Source of the DNA: Toxonevra muliebris
Taxonomy: Eukaryota; Arthropoda; Insecta; Diptera; Pallopteridae
Reading direction: 5' to 3'
Assembly: GCA_963691655.1 (NCBI GenBank)
Contig: CAVNUY010000017.1
Span: forward strand, 62,001-126,000
Length of the DNA stretch: 64,000 bases
Below are positions 37,168-49,343 of the stretch, one piece after another; within the stretch, counting starts at the first letter, position 1; each line of letters begins with the position of its first letter. The notes under the pieces are model-generated. The model was not told where the DNA came from and searched no databases. It worked only from the letters and a program-made list of their open reading frames with translations. The translations under genes were made by a program, and so were the position numbers.

Positions 37168-37423
37168 TCAGTCTTTAATATAAAATTTCCCATCGCAGTA
37201 GCATCAAAATGCCATTTTCCGCTACACATTATAAACAAAATCCCACAAAAACTCCCAAATAAAAAAACAGCCTATTCTCGAAAAGAAATCCCCTTGAAAA
37301 TTTACAATAGGGCTGCTAGTAATGTTTGCCTACCAAAAACAAAATATTTGGACAACTATGAGCATATGTACAGTGTCGGACAAAACTAAAGCACGAACTC
37401 TTCCCTGTCAACATTAAGTTCAA
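37168..37423. other. Spacer between right LTR and ovo
   Basis: About 255 bp with no long frame on the ovo strand. It may be ovo intron or upstream sequence captured with the gene. The bases adjoining the LTR (TTGAACTTAATG, minus strand) do not resemble the TGGTCCTTCGAGCC that follows the other BEL LTRs here. Confidence 0.45.
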
Positions 37424-37835
37424 TGTTTAGCACACACGTACCACACAAAAATAACAATCTTTGGGATTTTATTTTTTTAATTCGAATTCGCTTGTTTATG
37501 AGAAATCGTTCACGTTTTTTCTTTGTTATTTATTGCAGTCTTTTCGTTTTTAACAATGCGATACGTTAAAGCTCACTTTTGTACAAATTGTTTTCACATT
37601 TCTTTACAAATTTTTGTAAAAAAATATAAGATTTTTTTTTCTATTCAAAAAATTCCACACACAGCAAAAGAAAATATAAAGTGAAGTCCACGTTTTTCAA
37701 CCGCAGGCAATCAAAGCTGAATTTGTTTTGAGAGTAATTTAAAATATGCTTGACGCATGGACAAGGTTAGCATAAGCAAACATAACAGCGATAGAAAAAC
37801 ATAAGAAAATGCATTAGTTGGAACTCGTTTCAACA
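37424..37835 (-). repeat. Right LTR of the ovo unit, sense to ovo
   Basis: 412 bp; differs from the left LTR by about six substitutions and one A-run indel. In minus-strand orientation it runs TGTTGAAACG to GCTAAACA directly upstream of ovo, so its promoter, if active, would transcribe ovo in sense. Confidence 0.85.
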
Positions 37836-38985
37836 GATATATACATAAATACATATGTATGTGCAAAATTTGGCTCGATTTTCTTTATATATTCAAGTAA
37901 ACGCACGTTTCAATTCCTTTCGTTCCGCGATCGCAAAATCCTTTTTTTTATATAAAGTACCACAAAGAGTACATATATACACTTTTTTGGCGCCTTTTCT
38001 ATACTTATATACACATATTATATATCACGAACTACTTTCGGTTTTCCAGCTTGTTTACACTTAGCTTAATTTTATACATAAGTTTACACTTATAAGCAAA
38101 CGCAAGCTTAATTTTGGTCGTTTCTAATAACAAATTTTATCTATCAATTCACACTCATAACTTCAGTTGGGTTACTACAAAAAAAAAAAGAATTAATAAG
38201 ACCTTTATTGAAACTAAATTAATCTAAGTTTTAAAAAGGCTCAAGTTGAATACATCTGTATCTATCACCTGTGAGTTGGAAGGAAGTTTAACCCAATGAA
38301 CATATGAAATGCACATGAACAATATTATATAAAAAAACAAACAAAAAAACCATTGTTTTGCATATTTAATATATACTACAGTAGACCCTCGTTTACGTAG
38401 TATCTCTTCTCAACCTCTTTTAAATTAAAAAAAAAAATAAATAAAAATTTTCAAAGTTATTTAATTCTATAGTAGAACCTCGCTCACGTAGTCTTTCTTA
38501 TTAAATTTTTTTAATTTGAATTAATTCGAATTCTCCCAAAATTATTTAATACTACAGCAAACTCTCGTTTTGCTTATATTACAAAAACAATTGAATTACT
38601 CTTACTATTTTCCGCAATACACCTGTGATCCTTTGTATTAAAAATATTAGCATTACAGAAAACCCTCGTTCTGCACAGCTAATACATTAATGGAATATTA
38701 GCTTAAAAATGGTTCATTACAACATTGGTTGAATACAATAAACCCTAGTTTACATAGTTGACTGGCCCTTTTTATCACTATATTTTTGTTATTCAAAATT
38801 TATTGAAGGCCAATTGAATATATACTTCAACCCATAACAAACCCTTTTGACTCGAATTCCATAATTTGAATAATTTCAATTTCTGGCAGTAAATTCTCGT
38901 TTTGCGGAGGAATCAAATAAGTAGTTCACGTAGTTAAACACTAAGTGTAGATTTCCCATTTTCCTGACGAATTTAAACACGCATA

Positions 38986-39650
38986 ATGGAGAGAACCCCA
39001 CCACCCTCAACATCAAACGCGTCTCAAAATGAGCCTGAGGAAGACTCGAAGAAAATTTCAGAACCTCGCACGAGGACTACTAACAGGCAAGACGTATCCG
39101 TTTCCAAATTTTGACACTCTGGTCCAATTATGCAATAAATTTGCATCGAGTCCAAATGAAGATCGGACATAGTCGCAGATTGAAGAAAGGCTTCAAAATC
39201 TCGAGCACAGGTGGTCCGGAGTCATGGACGCTTATGAGCAGGTATACATCGCTGATACTGCGGTGCTACCTGAAAATTTCAAAGTTACTGCGTGTAGCAA
39301 GTTTGACGTCTGCTCAGGGGACTTTGAAGAGTGCAAAGCGCAAATGCTGGACCTGCTCAAAATGCTACAAGCCCAATCCCGAGCACCCATTATACCCCAA
39401 ACTCCAAGCCAAAGCCATAATACTTCTTCTGAGATTCATCTAAAACTTCCACCCTGCGACACAGAAGTATTTTATGGAGGGTATGAAGAGTGGCAGTCCT
39501 TCCGGGACATGTTTACTGCGGTGTTATTAAATCACCCAAAACTTACTCCAGCCCAAAAACTATACCACATTCGATTCAAAACAAAGGGCCAAGCTGGTGC
39601 TATTGTCAAACAGTACCAGCTTGTCGGTGACAATTTCGAGTTAGCATGGG
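38986..39650 (+). pseudogene. BEL gag fragment, copy B
   Basis: Starts with ATG at 38986 (MERTPPPST) and matches the gag at 43268. An 11-nt deletion near 39108 shifts the frame, and a TAG codon at the same place as in copy C (after NEDRT) interrupts it. The later part is open (MDAYEQVY, then KLPPCDTEVFYGGYEEW, KGQAGAIVKQYQL). It breaks off at GGGAT, where a hAT fragment joins through a 2-bp overlap. Confidence 0.8.
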
Positions 39651-40389
39651 ATACTACTATTATTTCGTTTGACCGATAATTCACGAAATGGCTGACAGTC
39701 ATAATTAGTTTTTTAAAAAATTGGACTTTTTTGAAAGTACAACGTTGCAACAAAAAATTAACCAAACTTTTTTTCTATTATGTCGTGAGGCCATTGTTGT
39801 ATAGAAAAACATATTTAACTTTTAGATCGTATGTGCCAATGGCAAAAACCTTGTTTTGAGAAGAATCGTCGAATCCCAATACGACCAAGAAGCGCATCTG
39901 CATAACGCACAGATCGGTGACTGATGCAATCGTAGACCGGAGTTATTAATTAGGAGGTACTGGACGAAGGCATAGCCAAGTTTTTCTGAATGGCCGAAAG
40001 GGAAGCCGAAGCGCTGAGCGATTGTTTTGGCCTGACTGACACTCGCCTCTATAATGTTCTATATCTACGAAAGCACTTCGAGTTTCTCTCTGAAATTTTT
40101 ACACAAAAATTTTGAAATTTAATACTTTCGAATTACACACTTTTTTAAAAATCGATTTCTCTAAACCAAGAAAGTGCATGGCTCGCTTAAGAAGAGATGA
40201 AGGTTATAAGAATTGCAAAAGTTAAACGATTTACATTACATAAAATTTGACAAAAAATATTCAACAGAATTTATTAACTAAAAGCTGAACGGTTTCAAAT
40301 TCCCCGCAAAAAACAGCTCATTCCCCGATTCCACGTATAAATTGAAATTTCCCACCAACTGGGGAATTCTCCGCAAGTTGGCATCGCTG
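39651..40389 (+). mobile_element. hAT right-half fragment, copy 3
   Basis: 739 bp matching 14494-15232 of the complete hAT, followed by CAACGGAT (40390-40397). The left half is absent at the gag junction. Confidence 0.88.
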
Positions 40390-40397
40390 CAACGGAT

Positions 40398-41065
40398 ACA
40401 CAATCATACACAAAGTAAATCAGCTGATAGCTGCAACACTCTCAACTCTCTTTCAACGTACGGCATAGTTAAATGTTGCCCAACATTTTACGTTACTTCA
40501 ACGTATACCTTGTGTATGGGCCACACTACATACGATTTCATATATTTTATAGTAGTTGTCAGTTGTATACTTTGCTCTCACATACACAAAGGACTCTATG
40601 TGCCACAGCCTTTAATGAAATTTAGTGCAGAGATGCATTGGTGTCTATGTCAAGTTGTGGGCTATAAAATTCGGCCGCAAAGTGAGCGTGGCATTTTCGC
40701 AAAAATCCAATATCTTCTTCACATCGAGCTAAATTAATAAAATTTTATATGGAGACTTACTTGTTCCGCACCGAATCAATTTTCAAATATGGGCCTACTC
40801 ATGGGCGTATCAAAATTAAGGGAAGAGGGTTGTGCCTGGACGATAGATGCCCAAACAAAAGTATTGGGCTGTGCAATCTTAGGTAGGAGGTATGGCGGAA
40901 CTAAGGGGCATAGGAAAGGAGGAGGATTTGGGATTAAATGGCCCTTACTCCCCTCCTCCAACTCCCCCTTCCCCATCGCCTACCTAACTCCCTCCCTTCC
41001 TTACTGATACGAATTTCATATATTTGATCGTTGGGCACAAATAAAAAAAAAATGTTAAAGGTATG
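40398..41065. repeat. 668-bp block, copy 3 of 3
   Basis: Same block as at 15241 and 31279, again between the hAT end and a BEL LTR. Confidence 0.85.
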
Positions 41066-41513
41066 TGTCGGAACCAGTTCCGAATGAATCAGTCGTTTCT
41101 CATTTTGTTATTATTAAAATGTAATTTCTCTTTTATTGATTTATTGAAATGTGTTAATCTATTGTAATTCCTCTTTTATTGATTTATTGAAATGTAATTT
41201 TATATTGTATTGAATGCATACTGAATTGCCTTAATGGAATTTTGTAATAGAATTTAGTATTTCCTATTCATCATAAATTTATCATCTCCATGTATTTTAA
41301 CGGCAGCGCCGGCTATATAAGCCCCCTGCTCGTAATCGTCGGGCAGAAGCTGAAGAATACTCGCCCTCAATACATTTGTATATTTCTCTTTGCAAACCTC
41401 TTTCAATTTCCTACTTATATAAAAGTGTAATCTAAAACAAGTTAATTATTAAATGAATTTATAACGATCAAAATCTTTCATTTACAAAAAGGAAGTTATC
41501 ATAAACTTCTACA
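41066..41513 (+). repeat. BEL 5' LTR, copy C
   Basis: 448 bp, TGTCGGAACC to CTTCTACA, with TATATAAG at 41314-41321. It is followed directly by TGGTCCTTCGAGCCG. Confidence 0.88.
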
Positions 41514-43267
41514 TGGTCCTTCGAGCCGTTCGTCGTTCGCCGTTCAATGCTAAAACATTTTAATCGGCGCGCGCTCATAATAATCGATAATCGTGCGTTT
41601 TGTCACAGCTTGTCCATTTCTAGAACTTTATAACGGTAGAACCTTTGCAAACGTTTAAAAGCACACTTGAAAATTGAAAGCAGCATCAACTAAAGTAAAA
41701 ATTTCATGAAAATACGCTCTAAAATTGAATAATGTTGCTTAAAATTTAAAATTATATTGAACGAAAATAATTTGCGCATAAATTCTGGTAGTGAAAATCA
41801 GTGAAAAACGACTTAAAACTCGGGTTTGAACTGAAAATACACCATATTTCTGTACGCCATTTTGTTTCGAGACTTCCCTGCCAAAGGAGCGCCTCGCTTG
41901 ACTAAAACGCGATTGTTACGCGCAGAATAATTAAAAAATTTGAAAATAAACTAAAGAACAAAAAAAAAAAAAAAACAATTAAAAAGCGAGGAAACAACTA
42001 ATCTGTGCCCAACTTGTGTTCTTTGGCTACAAAACACAATTATCCATATAAAAACAAAAAGGGGACATTACAAATTTGCAGTTAACAGACAAGGCGAACT
42101 TCAACTTCAAAGGATATATACATAAATACATATGTATATGCAAAATTTGGCTCGATTTTCTTTATATATTCAAGTAAACGCACGTTTCAATTCCTTTCGT
42201 TCCGCGATCGCAAAATCCTTTTTTTTATATAAAGTACCACAAAGAGTACATATATACACATTCTGGCGCTTTTTCTATATACTTATATACTCATATTATA
42301 TATCACGAACTACTTTCGGTTTTTCAGCTTGTTTACACTTAGCTTAATTTTATACATAAGTTTACACTTATAAGCAAACGCAAGCTTAATTTTGGTCGTT
42401 TCTAATAACAAATTTTATCTATCAATTCACACTCATAACTTCAGTTGGGTTACTACAAAAAAAAAAAAAAATTAATAAGACCTTTATTGAAACTAAATTA
42501 ATCTAAGTTTTAAAAAGGCTCAAGTTGAATACATCTGTATCTATCACCTATGAGTTGGAAGGAAGTTTAACCCAATGAACATATGAAATGCACTTGAACA
42601 ATATTATATAAAAAAACAAACAAAAAAACCATTGTTTTGCATAGCTATTTAATATATACTACAGTAGACCCTCGTTTACGTAGTATCTCTTCTCAACCTC
42701 TTTTAAATTAAAAAAAAAATAAATTAAAATTTTCAAAGTTATTTAATTCTATAGTAGAACTTCGCTCACGTAGTCTCTCTTATTAAATTTTTTTAATTTG
42801 AATTAATTCGAATTCTCCCAAAATTATTTAATACTACAGCAAACTCTCGTTTTGCTTATATTACAAAAACAATTGAATTACTCTTACTATTTTCCGCAAT
42901 ACACCTGTGATCCTTTGTATTAAAAATATTAGCATTACAGAAAACCCTCGTTCTGCACAGCTAATACATTAATGGAATATTAGCTTAAAAATGGTTCATT
43001 ACAACATTGGTTGAATACAATAAACCCTAGTTTACATAGTTGACTGACCCTTTTTATCACTATATTTTTGTTATTCAAAATTTATTAAAGGCCAATTGAA
43101 TATATACTTCAACCCATAACAAACCCTTTTGACTCGAATTCCATAATTTGAATAATTTCAATTTCTGGCAGTAAATTCTCGTTTTGCGTAGGAATCAAAT
43201 AAGTAGTTCACGTAGTTAAACACTAAGTGTAGACTTCCCCTTTTCCTGACGAATTTAAACACGCATA
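41514..43267 (+). promoter_or_regulatory. Long BEL leader with spaced repeated motif
   Basis: The first 550 bp end in a purine tract, AAAAAGGGGAC (about 42055-42066), which elsewhere (16713-16723) abuts a 3' LTR. From about 42650 onward a motif of the form ACAGTARACCCTCGTTTACGT recurs five to seven times in diverged form, roughly 80-100 bp apart. The whole leader is shared with 25446-26904 and copy B. There are no long frames. Repeated leader motifs can be protein-binding sites (as in gypsy), but that is only an analogy here. Confidence 0.6.
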
Positions 43268-44761
43268 ATGGAGAGAACCCAACCACCCTCAACATCAAAC
43301 GGGTCTCAAAATGAGCCTGAGAAAGACTCGAAGCAAATTTCAAAACCTCGCACGAGGAGTACTAACAGGCAAGACGTATCCATTTCCAAATTTATATTCG
43401 AATCTGATACTCTGGTCCAATTATGCAATAAATTTGCATCGAGTCCAAATGAAGATCGGACATAGTCGCAGATTGGAGAAAGGCTTCAAAATCTCGAGCA
43501 CAGGTGGTCTGGAGTCATGGACGCTTATGAGCAGGTATACAACGCTGATACTGCCGTGCTACCTGAAAATTTCAAAGTTACTGCGTGTAGCAAGTTTGAC
43601 GTCTGCTCAGGGGACTTTGAAGAGTGCAAAGCGCAAATGCTGGACCTGCTCAAAATGCTACAAGCCCAATCCAGAGAACCCATAATACCCCAAACTCCAA
43701 GCCAAATCCATAATATTTCTTCTGAGATTCATCTAAAACTTCCACCCTGCGACGCAGAAAAATTTTATGGAGGGTATGAAGAGTGGCAGTCCTTCCGGGA
43801 CATGTTTACTGCGGTGTTATTAAATCACCCAAAACTTACTCCAGCCCAAAAACTATACCACATTCGATTCAAAACAAAGGGCCAAGCTGGTGCTATTGTC
43901 AAACAGTACCAGCTTGTCGATGACAATTTCGAGTTAGCATGGGATGCATTAAAATCTCGGTACGGTAATACACGTATTCTAGTAGATAATCAAATCAAAG
44001 TCCTCTTGAATATGCCACCCGTTATTGCTGAAGATAGTAACGCAATACAAAAGGTTCAAACCACAATAAATAACAGTTTGTTTGTCTTTTCGTCAGAAGG
44101 TGTCAATGCAACAAACTGAGACCCAATACTTGTTTACATTTGTTCAACAAAATTACCAGAAGAAACCCTATCACTCTAGGAGCAATCACTCAAATCACGT
44201 AAAGATCTTCCCAAGTGGTCTCAAATGAATGACTTTTTAACTAGTTGGTACGAAGTCGTAGAGAGATTCAACAGTATCCAACCCAATAAACCCAAACCAA
44301 TTAGTACTAGTCAAAATTATCTTCCAAATAAATATATTAATAAATCTCAAACATACTTCACAGAGAACAAGCGCTTCCAGTGCAAGTTATGTAACTTAAA
44401 CCATTCTGTGAGACTTTGTCCACAATTCAAAAAAATGTCAGTACCCGAAAGACAAAAACACGCAAAAGAGAACAACATTTGTGAAAACTGCCTTGCTTTC
44501 TCACACCACAGGCAAGACTGTAAAAGTAACTTCACTTGTGTCTATTGCCAAAAGAGGCATAATTCTATGCTTCACAATTCGTATGGAAATACACAACATA
44601 CACTACCAAGCAGTCGATTTCGTCCAATACTTTCTCAAGTCTCAACAGCGCAGCCTGAAGAAAGAGAAACATCAATATGTCAAGTGTCCCAAATTCGAAA
44701 CCCAATACAGCTAGCTTCAGAAAAACCTTCTTGTTCAAGTAAAAACCCCAATGAAGCAATT
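43268..44761 (+). pseudogene. BEL gag, copy C, with internal stops
   Basis: Starts at ATG 43268 (MERTQPPST). It holds FIFESDTLVQLC, a helical capsid region, LPPCDAEKFYGGYEEW and KGQAGAIVKQYQL. Two zinc knuckles follow (CKLCNLNHSVRLC and CVYCQKRHNSMLH). In-frame stops are TAG 43463-43465, TGA 44117-44119 and TAG 44177-44179. The frame otherwise stays the same to TAA near 44762. The protein would form the capsid. The first TAG is shared with copy B, so it predates their separation or serves a function. Confidence 0.85.
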
Positions 44762-47700
44762 TAATCCCATTATGCCAGTAATAGTGAAAAAACACTACTC
44801 CCCACAGCACTCATATCCTTGGAACAGTCAGGCGAACATTTCAAAGTTCAAGCCCTAATTGACCAAGGATCCCAAAGGACCTTAATCTCTTCAAAGGTCC
44901 AAAAGCGAATAGGGCTACCAACTAAAGAGTCCTATTATGCAATTTCTGGCATAGGCGGTGGAATCGTTCAGACCGCAAAACGAGTTTGCTTCCTGACACT
45001 AGTCGCAAATAACATTAAAATTGAAGCGCAAGCTATCGTGCTTCCCCAACTGACTAAACTCCTCCCCACTTTCAGAGTAAGTCATCCAAACTGGAAAAAA
45101 ATTGTCAGCCTTCAATCTCGCTGACCCCAGCCGTTTTACCTCGGGACAAATCGACATGGTCATAGGTAGTGATATCATTCCAAAAATCGTTCTGGAAGGT
45201 ACGCGCAACACATGCGGTAGCCTTCTTGCTCAAAACACCATATTAGGATGGATCCTAAGTGGTCATATAATCGAAGAAATCTCAACACACTCGACACAAG
45301 TCTTACAGGTCACTCCCCAAGACCCTCTTAGTCACCAGCTTAAGCAATTCTGGGAACAAGAAGAATTGCCGGAATCTCGTCCCCCATCCGAAGAGGATAA
45401 ATTCTGTGAGCAATTATACCAACACCCAACCGTTCAAAGGTCGGATGGTCGATATGTTGTAAGACTCCCATTTAAGCAAGATTTTCCAAAAAATCTAGCA
45501 TTAGGACACTCTCGAAGTGCCGCTTTACAACAGCTATCAAGCATAGAACGCTCCCTAGAAAAAAAGTGTGATCTTAAAAAAACATATACTGACGTCCTCG
45601 AAGAATATATCACTCTTGACCAAATGGAGTGCGCATCCTCTCGTGAAATAATTTCAAATGGCAGATATTTATCTTACTACTTACCCCATCATGCAGTTGT
45701 ACGACAGGAGAAAACAACCTCCAAGGTCCGTATAGCATCAAGCTCCGGAAACTCGTTAAACAATGTTCTCCATACAGGCCCTACCCTGCAATCAGACCTC
45801 ATGATAATTATTCTCAAATGGCGTCTCTATGAATTCGTTTTCAATGATGACATAGAAAAGATGTAAAGGCAAATCCTAGTCCATGAAAACGATCAACAAT
45901 TTCAACGAATCCTCTTTCGTAAGCACCCACAAGAATCCATTCAGGATTATAAATTAAAAACCGTCACATTCGGTGTAGGTTGTGCCCTATATCTAGCCAT
46001 ACGAACTCTTCATCAGCTGGCTAACGATACCAAACAAGAGCGCGCTGTCGCTGCAAAAATTCTTAAAGAAAAAACATATGTCGATGACATATTATCTGGT
46101 GGACATGATATACTCTCTACAATAGAAGCAATGAACCAAGTTATTCAAACCCTGAAAACTGCTGAAAAAGATCACCGCAAACAATCCAATGATTTTAAAG
46201 CAGATCCCAAGGAAAATCTGTTGGACTCCATCTTCCTGAAATTCCATAGCGCAAGCGCCACAAAAACGTTAGGCATTAGATAGAATGCATTATCAGATAC
46301 TTTCATCTGTTGCGAAACTTTTTGACCCCGCAGAATGGGACGAATGTGTAAAACCAACATCGCTCATAAAATGTAACCAGTTTGTGGGTAATCTGAGCGC
46401 TATTGACCAAATCTAAATCCCCCGTTGGGTTAAATTCTCTGACGCTTTTGAGAAAGCATATTGTACTGCGCTGTATATACGCACACTGGAAGGTGATCAC
46501 AACGTCTCTTCTCATCTTTTGGTATCAAAGGGGAAAGTTGCCCCTCTGTAAACTATAAGCCTCCCGCGCTTAGAGCTGTGTGGTGCCGTTCTCCTCTCAA
46601 GGCTAGTTAACCACAGCTCCCAGCTTGGTCTAGAGAACACCAACATCTTTCTATGATGTGATTGCTCCATCGTCCTTGCATGGCTGGAAAAGCCACCGCA
46701 CCAATGTAGCGAACCGTACGTCAGAGATTCTGAAAAATGTTGGCAATACTACGTGGCGGCACGTCTCAAGTGGTGACAACCCTGCCGATTTAGGAACACG
46801 TGGATGCTCGCCACAAGATTTGGTTGCTTCTTCTCTGTGGTGGAACGGCCCCATGTGGCTACTGAAATCTCAAGATTCCTGGTCAAATTTTCGATCCAAT
46901 AGCGTACCAATACGCAAAATAGAAAGCTTTCATACTCACGAAGAACAATCCGACATTCTCGATCGGTTTTCCTCGTTTTCAAATGCTTTCAGAGTAATTG
47001 CATACATATTTCGATTCTCCCGAAACAGCCTTGCAAAACTCAGAAATGCACCCCGCTCCAATTTACCGACAATTTTGTATACTGTCTTCAGTCTCCTTAT
47101 TTAAAGGGATACGTCGCAGTGTGTATGTTTCTCGACAAAGGAACTGTGCTCTGACCTCACAACATAAGCGTTTCTCCGTCCGGCGGCGTTCTCCCGAGTG
47201 CCCAGCGTGCTATCAGCAAGGAGTTCACAAAAATTCTAAGGGGAGTGTCCACAGATATCTCAGTCAAGTACGCAACCCAAGGTGATGATTGGGTATTTAT
47301 TCCACCATACGCTCCTCACATGGGCGGCTTGTGGGAGTCCGCTGTCAAAAGCTTCAAAACCCATTTAAAGAAAGTGGTAGGAAACCACAAGTTTACCTTT
47401 GAAGAGTTTACAACTCTTCTAATACGCATTGAAGCTGTGCTCAACTCTCGCCCCCTCTCTCCCATGTCTCAAGACCCAGAATACCTCATTGTGCTCACCC
47501 CAGGCCACTTCCTCTGCCACCATTGCTATCTCCTCCAGAACCCAACTCTGAGGATCTTTCTTTAGTAAATCGCTGGGAAAAGCTTAAGGTCTTACATCAT
47601 ATGTTCAGCAAGAGGTGGAAGAATGAGTATCTCAAGGAGCTCCAAAAGAGATACAAGTGGAAACATCCCCACAAAGACTTGACAGAAGGTGAATTCGTAG

Positions 47701-47861
47701 TCATCAAAGACGATCTTCTCCCTCCAAACGAGTGGCGTCTTAGACGCATCGAGAAATTGTTCAGCGGTCAAGATAGCCATATCCGCGTCGCTGATATCCG
47801 AACAAGTACCGGATTGATACGGCGACCAATAGTTAAACTGTGCGTGCTCCCTCTTGCATAA
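44762..47861 (+). pseudogene. BEL pol, copy C (PR-RT-RNase H-IN), broken
   Basis: The gag frame continues after TAA 44762 into an aspartic protease (ALIDQGSQRTLIS near 44850). A frameshift in an A run near 45095 leads to the next frame (45102-45866) with GSDIIPKI and the start of the reverse transcriptase. A TAA near 45864 follows, then the YVDD motif (near 46082). The RNase H part is damaged; WRHVSSGDNPADLGTRG (near 46755) marks its end. The integrase core is largely lost, with [13 protein letters not shown] (near 47305), LNSRPLSP and an open C-terminal domain (47523-47861). At least six breaks are present. Not functional. Confidence 0.85.
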
Positions 47862-47879
47862 ATACACTATCGTCATCAA

Positions 47880-48378
47880 CAGTTCAAACATCTACTGACA
47901 ATTATATACTCATATACATTACACTCAATCAACGGGCAGAAGTTGTACGAAAACATAAATATTGTTTTAACTGCCTGGCTAGGACCCACGTTACAGGATG
48001 TTGTGACTCGCCAAGCGGGTGCTGTATCTGCAAGCGAGCACACCACACGATGCTACATAAAGACACTGATGGAGAACGCAACGCCCACCAGGCGCATCAT
48101 AAACATAACCATATGCAACGAATTAGCCCGGGAGCTATACACCACGGCAGCCGGCATGCGTCTACCACCAGTGTCGTCAACTCTCGATCGACATCACATA
48201 AAACTACATGCTGTGTGACCCCCTTGAATGGGTCCAAAACAATACGCCGTAACAATGATGGGTTAGAAACTAGACGCCGACGAACCCAAAGCGCCCGTCG
48301 TCTGCTCAACTCGGCTGTACAAGAGCTCCAGCAACTTCAAGCTACCATGGACCTCGCACCCGTGCAAGGGGGCCGCCA
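47880..48378 (+). pseudogene. Extra gag-like zinc-knuckle segment after integrase
   Basis: A frame open to 48400 carries a zinc-knuckle pair (CFNCLARTHVTGCC and CCICKRAHHTMLH) and a basic C-terminal region. This resembles the gag end of another BEL-type family, yet it lies downstream of integrase, directly before the purine tract and 3' LTR. It shares only the knuckle pattern with the gag at 44370-44580. A recombinant element is the likely origin. Confidence 0.6.
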
Positions 48379-48634
48379 TGTAGGAACCAGTTCCGAATGA
48401 ATCAGTCGTTTCTCATTTTGTTATTATTAAAATGTAATTTCTCTTTTATTGATTTATTGAAATGTATTAACCTATTGTAATTCCTCTTTTATTGATCTAT
48501 TGAAATGTAATTTTATATTATATTGAATGCATACTGAATTGCCTTAATGGAATTTTGTAATAGAATTTAGTATTTCGTATCCATCATAAATTTATCATCT
48601 CCATGTATTTTAATGGCAGCGCCGGCTATATATA
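48379..48634 (+). repeat. BEL 3' LTR, truncated
   Basis: Starts TGTAGGAACCAGTTCC and follows the 5' LTR closely until the TATA box, where it stops in a TATATATATA run. The R-U5 part is missing. Confidence 0.8.
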
Positions 48635-48734
48635 TATAATCATAATTTTAAAAAATACCAAAGAAAGTTATTAGAAAAACAAAATCTGTCCGACTTATAT
48701 AAATCGATAAGAACTACCTCCATTTACGTTACAA

Positions 48735-49317
48735 TTAAAAAGAATAATTAAAAATCAGTTGCCGCATATGTGAATGTGGTTTCATTATATTTTCCCGTAA
48801 GAGAAATGCAGCATCAGCAACGAAATACGGGAAAATCGTATCAGATTGTGGTAAGTTGGTTTTTGCTGAAATAGTTAGAATATTGTTCAATAACTTCCAT
48901 ATGCGCCAACATTTACAAATCGTATCAGATTGTGGTAAGTTGGTTTTTGCTGAAATAGTTAGAATATTGTTCAATAACTTCCATATGCGCCAACATTTAC
49001 AAAAGTGAAACAATAATTGCTGTCATCTACCGCTAACATAACCTGTAATTGTTAAAAATCTGAGTGGCCGAAATATTGCACTGCAGCTGGTTTGTACTTA
49101 CAATGGTAATGAATTTCTTATAATTAAAATATTGCGAACTCGAATGGAGTGGGCCAATGATTCGGATGTATTCCAGCGCTTCTAAGCAGTTCGATAACCT
49201 GGTAGTGTGCAAGAACTTATCAGGCCAATTCTGAATTGCATTGAGAGCCCATGAAGAGCACATCCATGAGCTAAGGAACAAAAAATAAAATGCATAGTAT
49301 ATTCTTTTAATAATCAC
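48735..49317 (-). pseudogene. PIF/Harbinger transposase remnant
   Basis: On the minus strand, SSQYFNYKKFITIV (near 49120) and FPYFVADAAFLLRENIMKP (near 48800) match two motifs of the DDE_Tnp_4 family: the strand with YFNYKG...FSIVL and the PYVFVADDAFPL...NIMKP segment with a catalytic Asp. They are in separate frames. A GTAAGTACAAACCAGCTGCAG stretch lies after the first motif. The part between them is duplicated by an 84-bp tandem repeat. The gene is too short to be functional. Confidence 0.55.
48835..49002. repeat. 84-bp perfect tandem duplication
   Basis: 48835-48918 and 48919-49002 are identical copies (ATCGTATCAGATTGTGG to CATTTACAA). The length is divisible by 3, so it duplicates 28 codons of the Harbinger remnant in frame. 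Confidence 0.9.
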
Positions 49318-49343
49318 TTAAATTACTTGCTCTTACTGTAGTG

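Larger units (their letters stand above)
41066..48634 (+). mobile_element. BEL/Pao LTR retrotransposon copy C, decayed
   Basis: Order: 5' LTR (41066-41513), leader (41514-43267), gag, protease, reverse transcriptase, RNase H remnant, integrase remnant, an extra zinc-knuckle segment, a purine tract (AAGGGGGCCGCCA) and a truncated 3' LTR (48379-48634). It is the only copy here with pol. Many stops and frameshifts make it non-functional. Confidence 0.88.
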
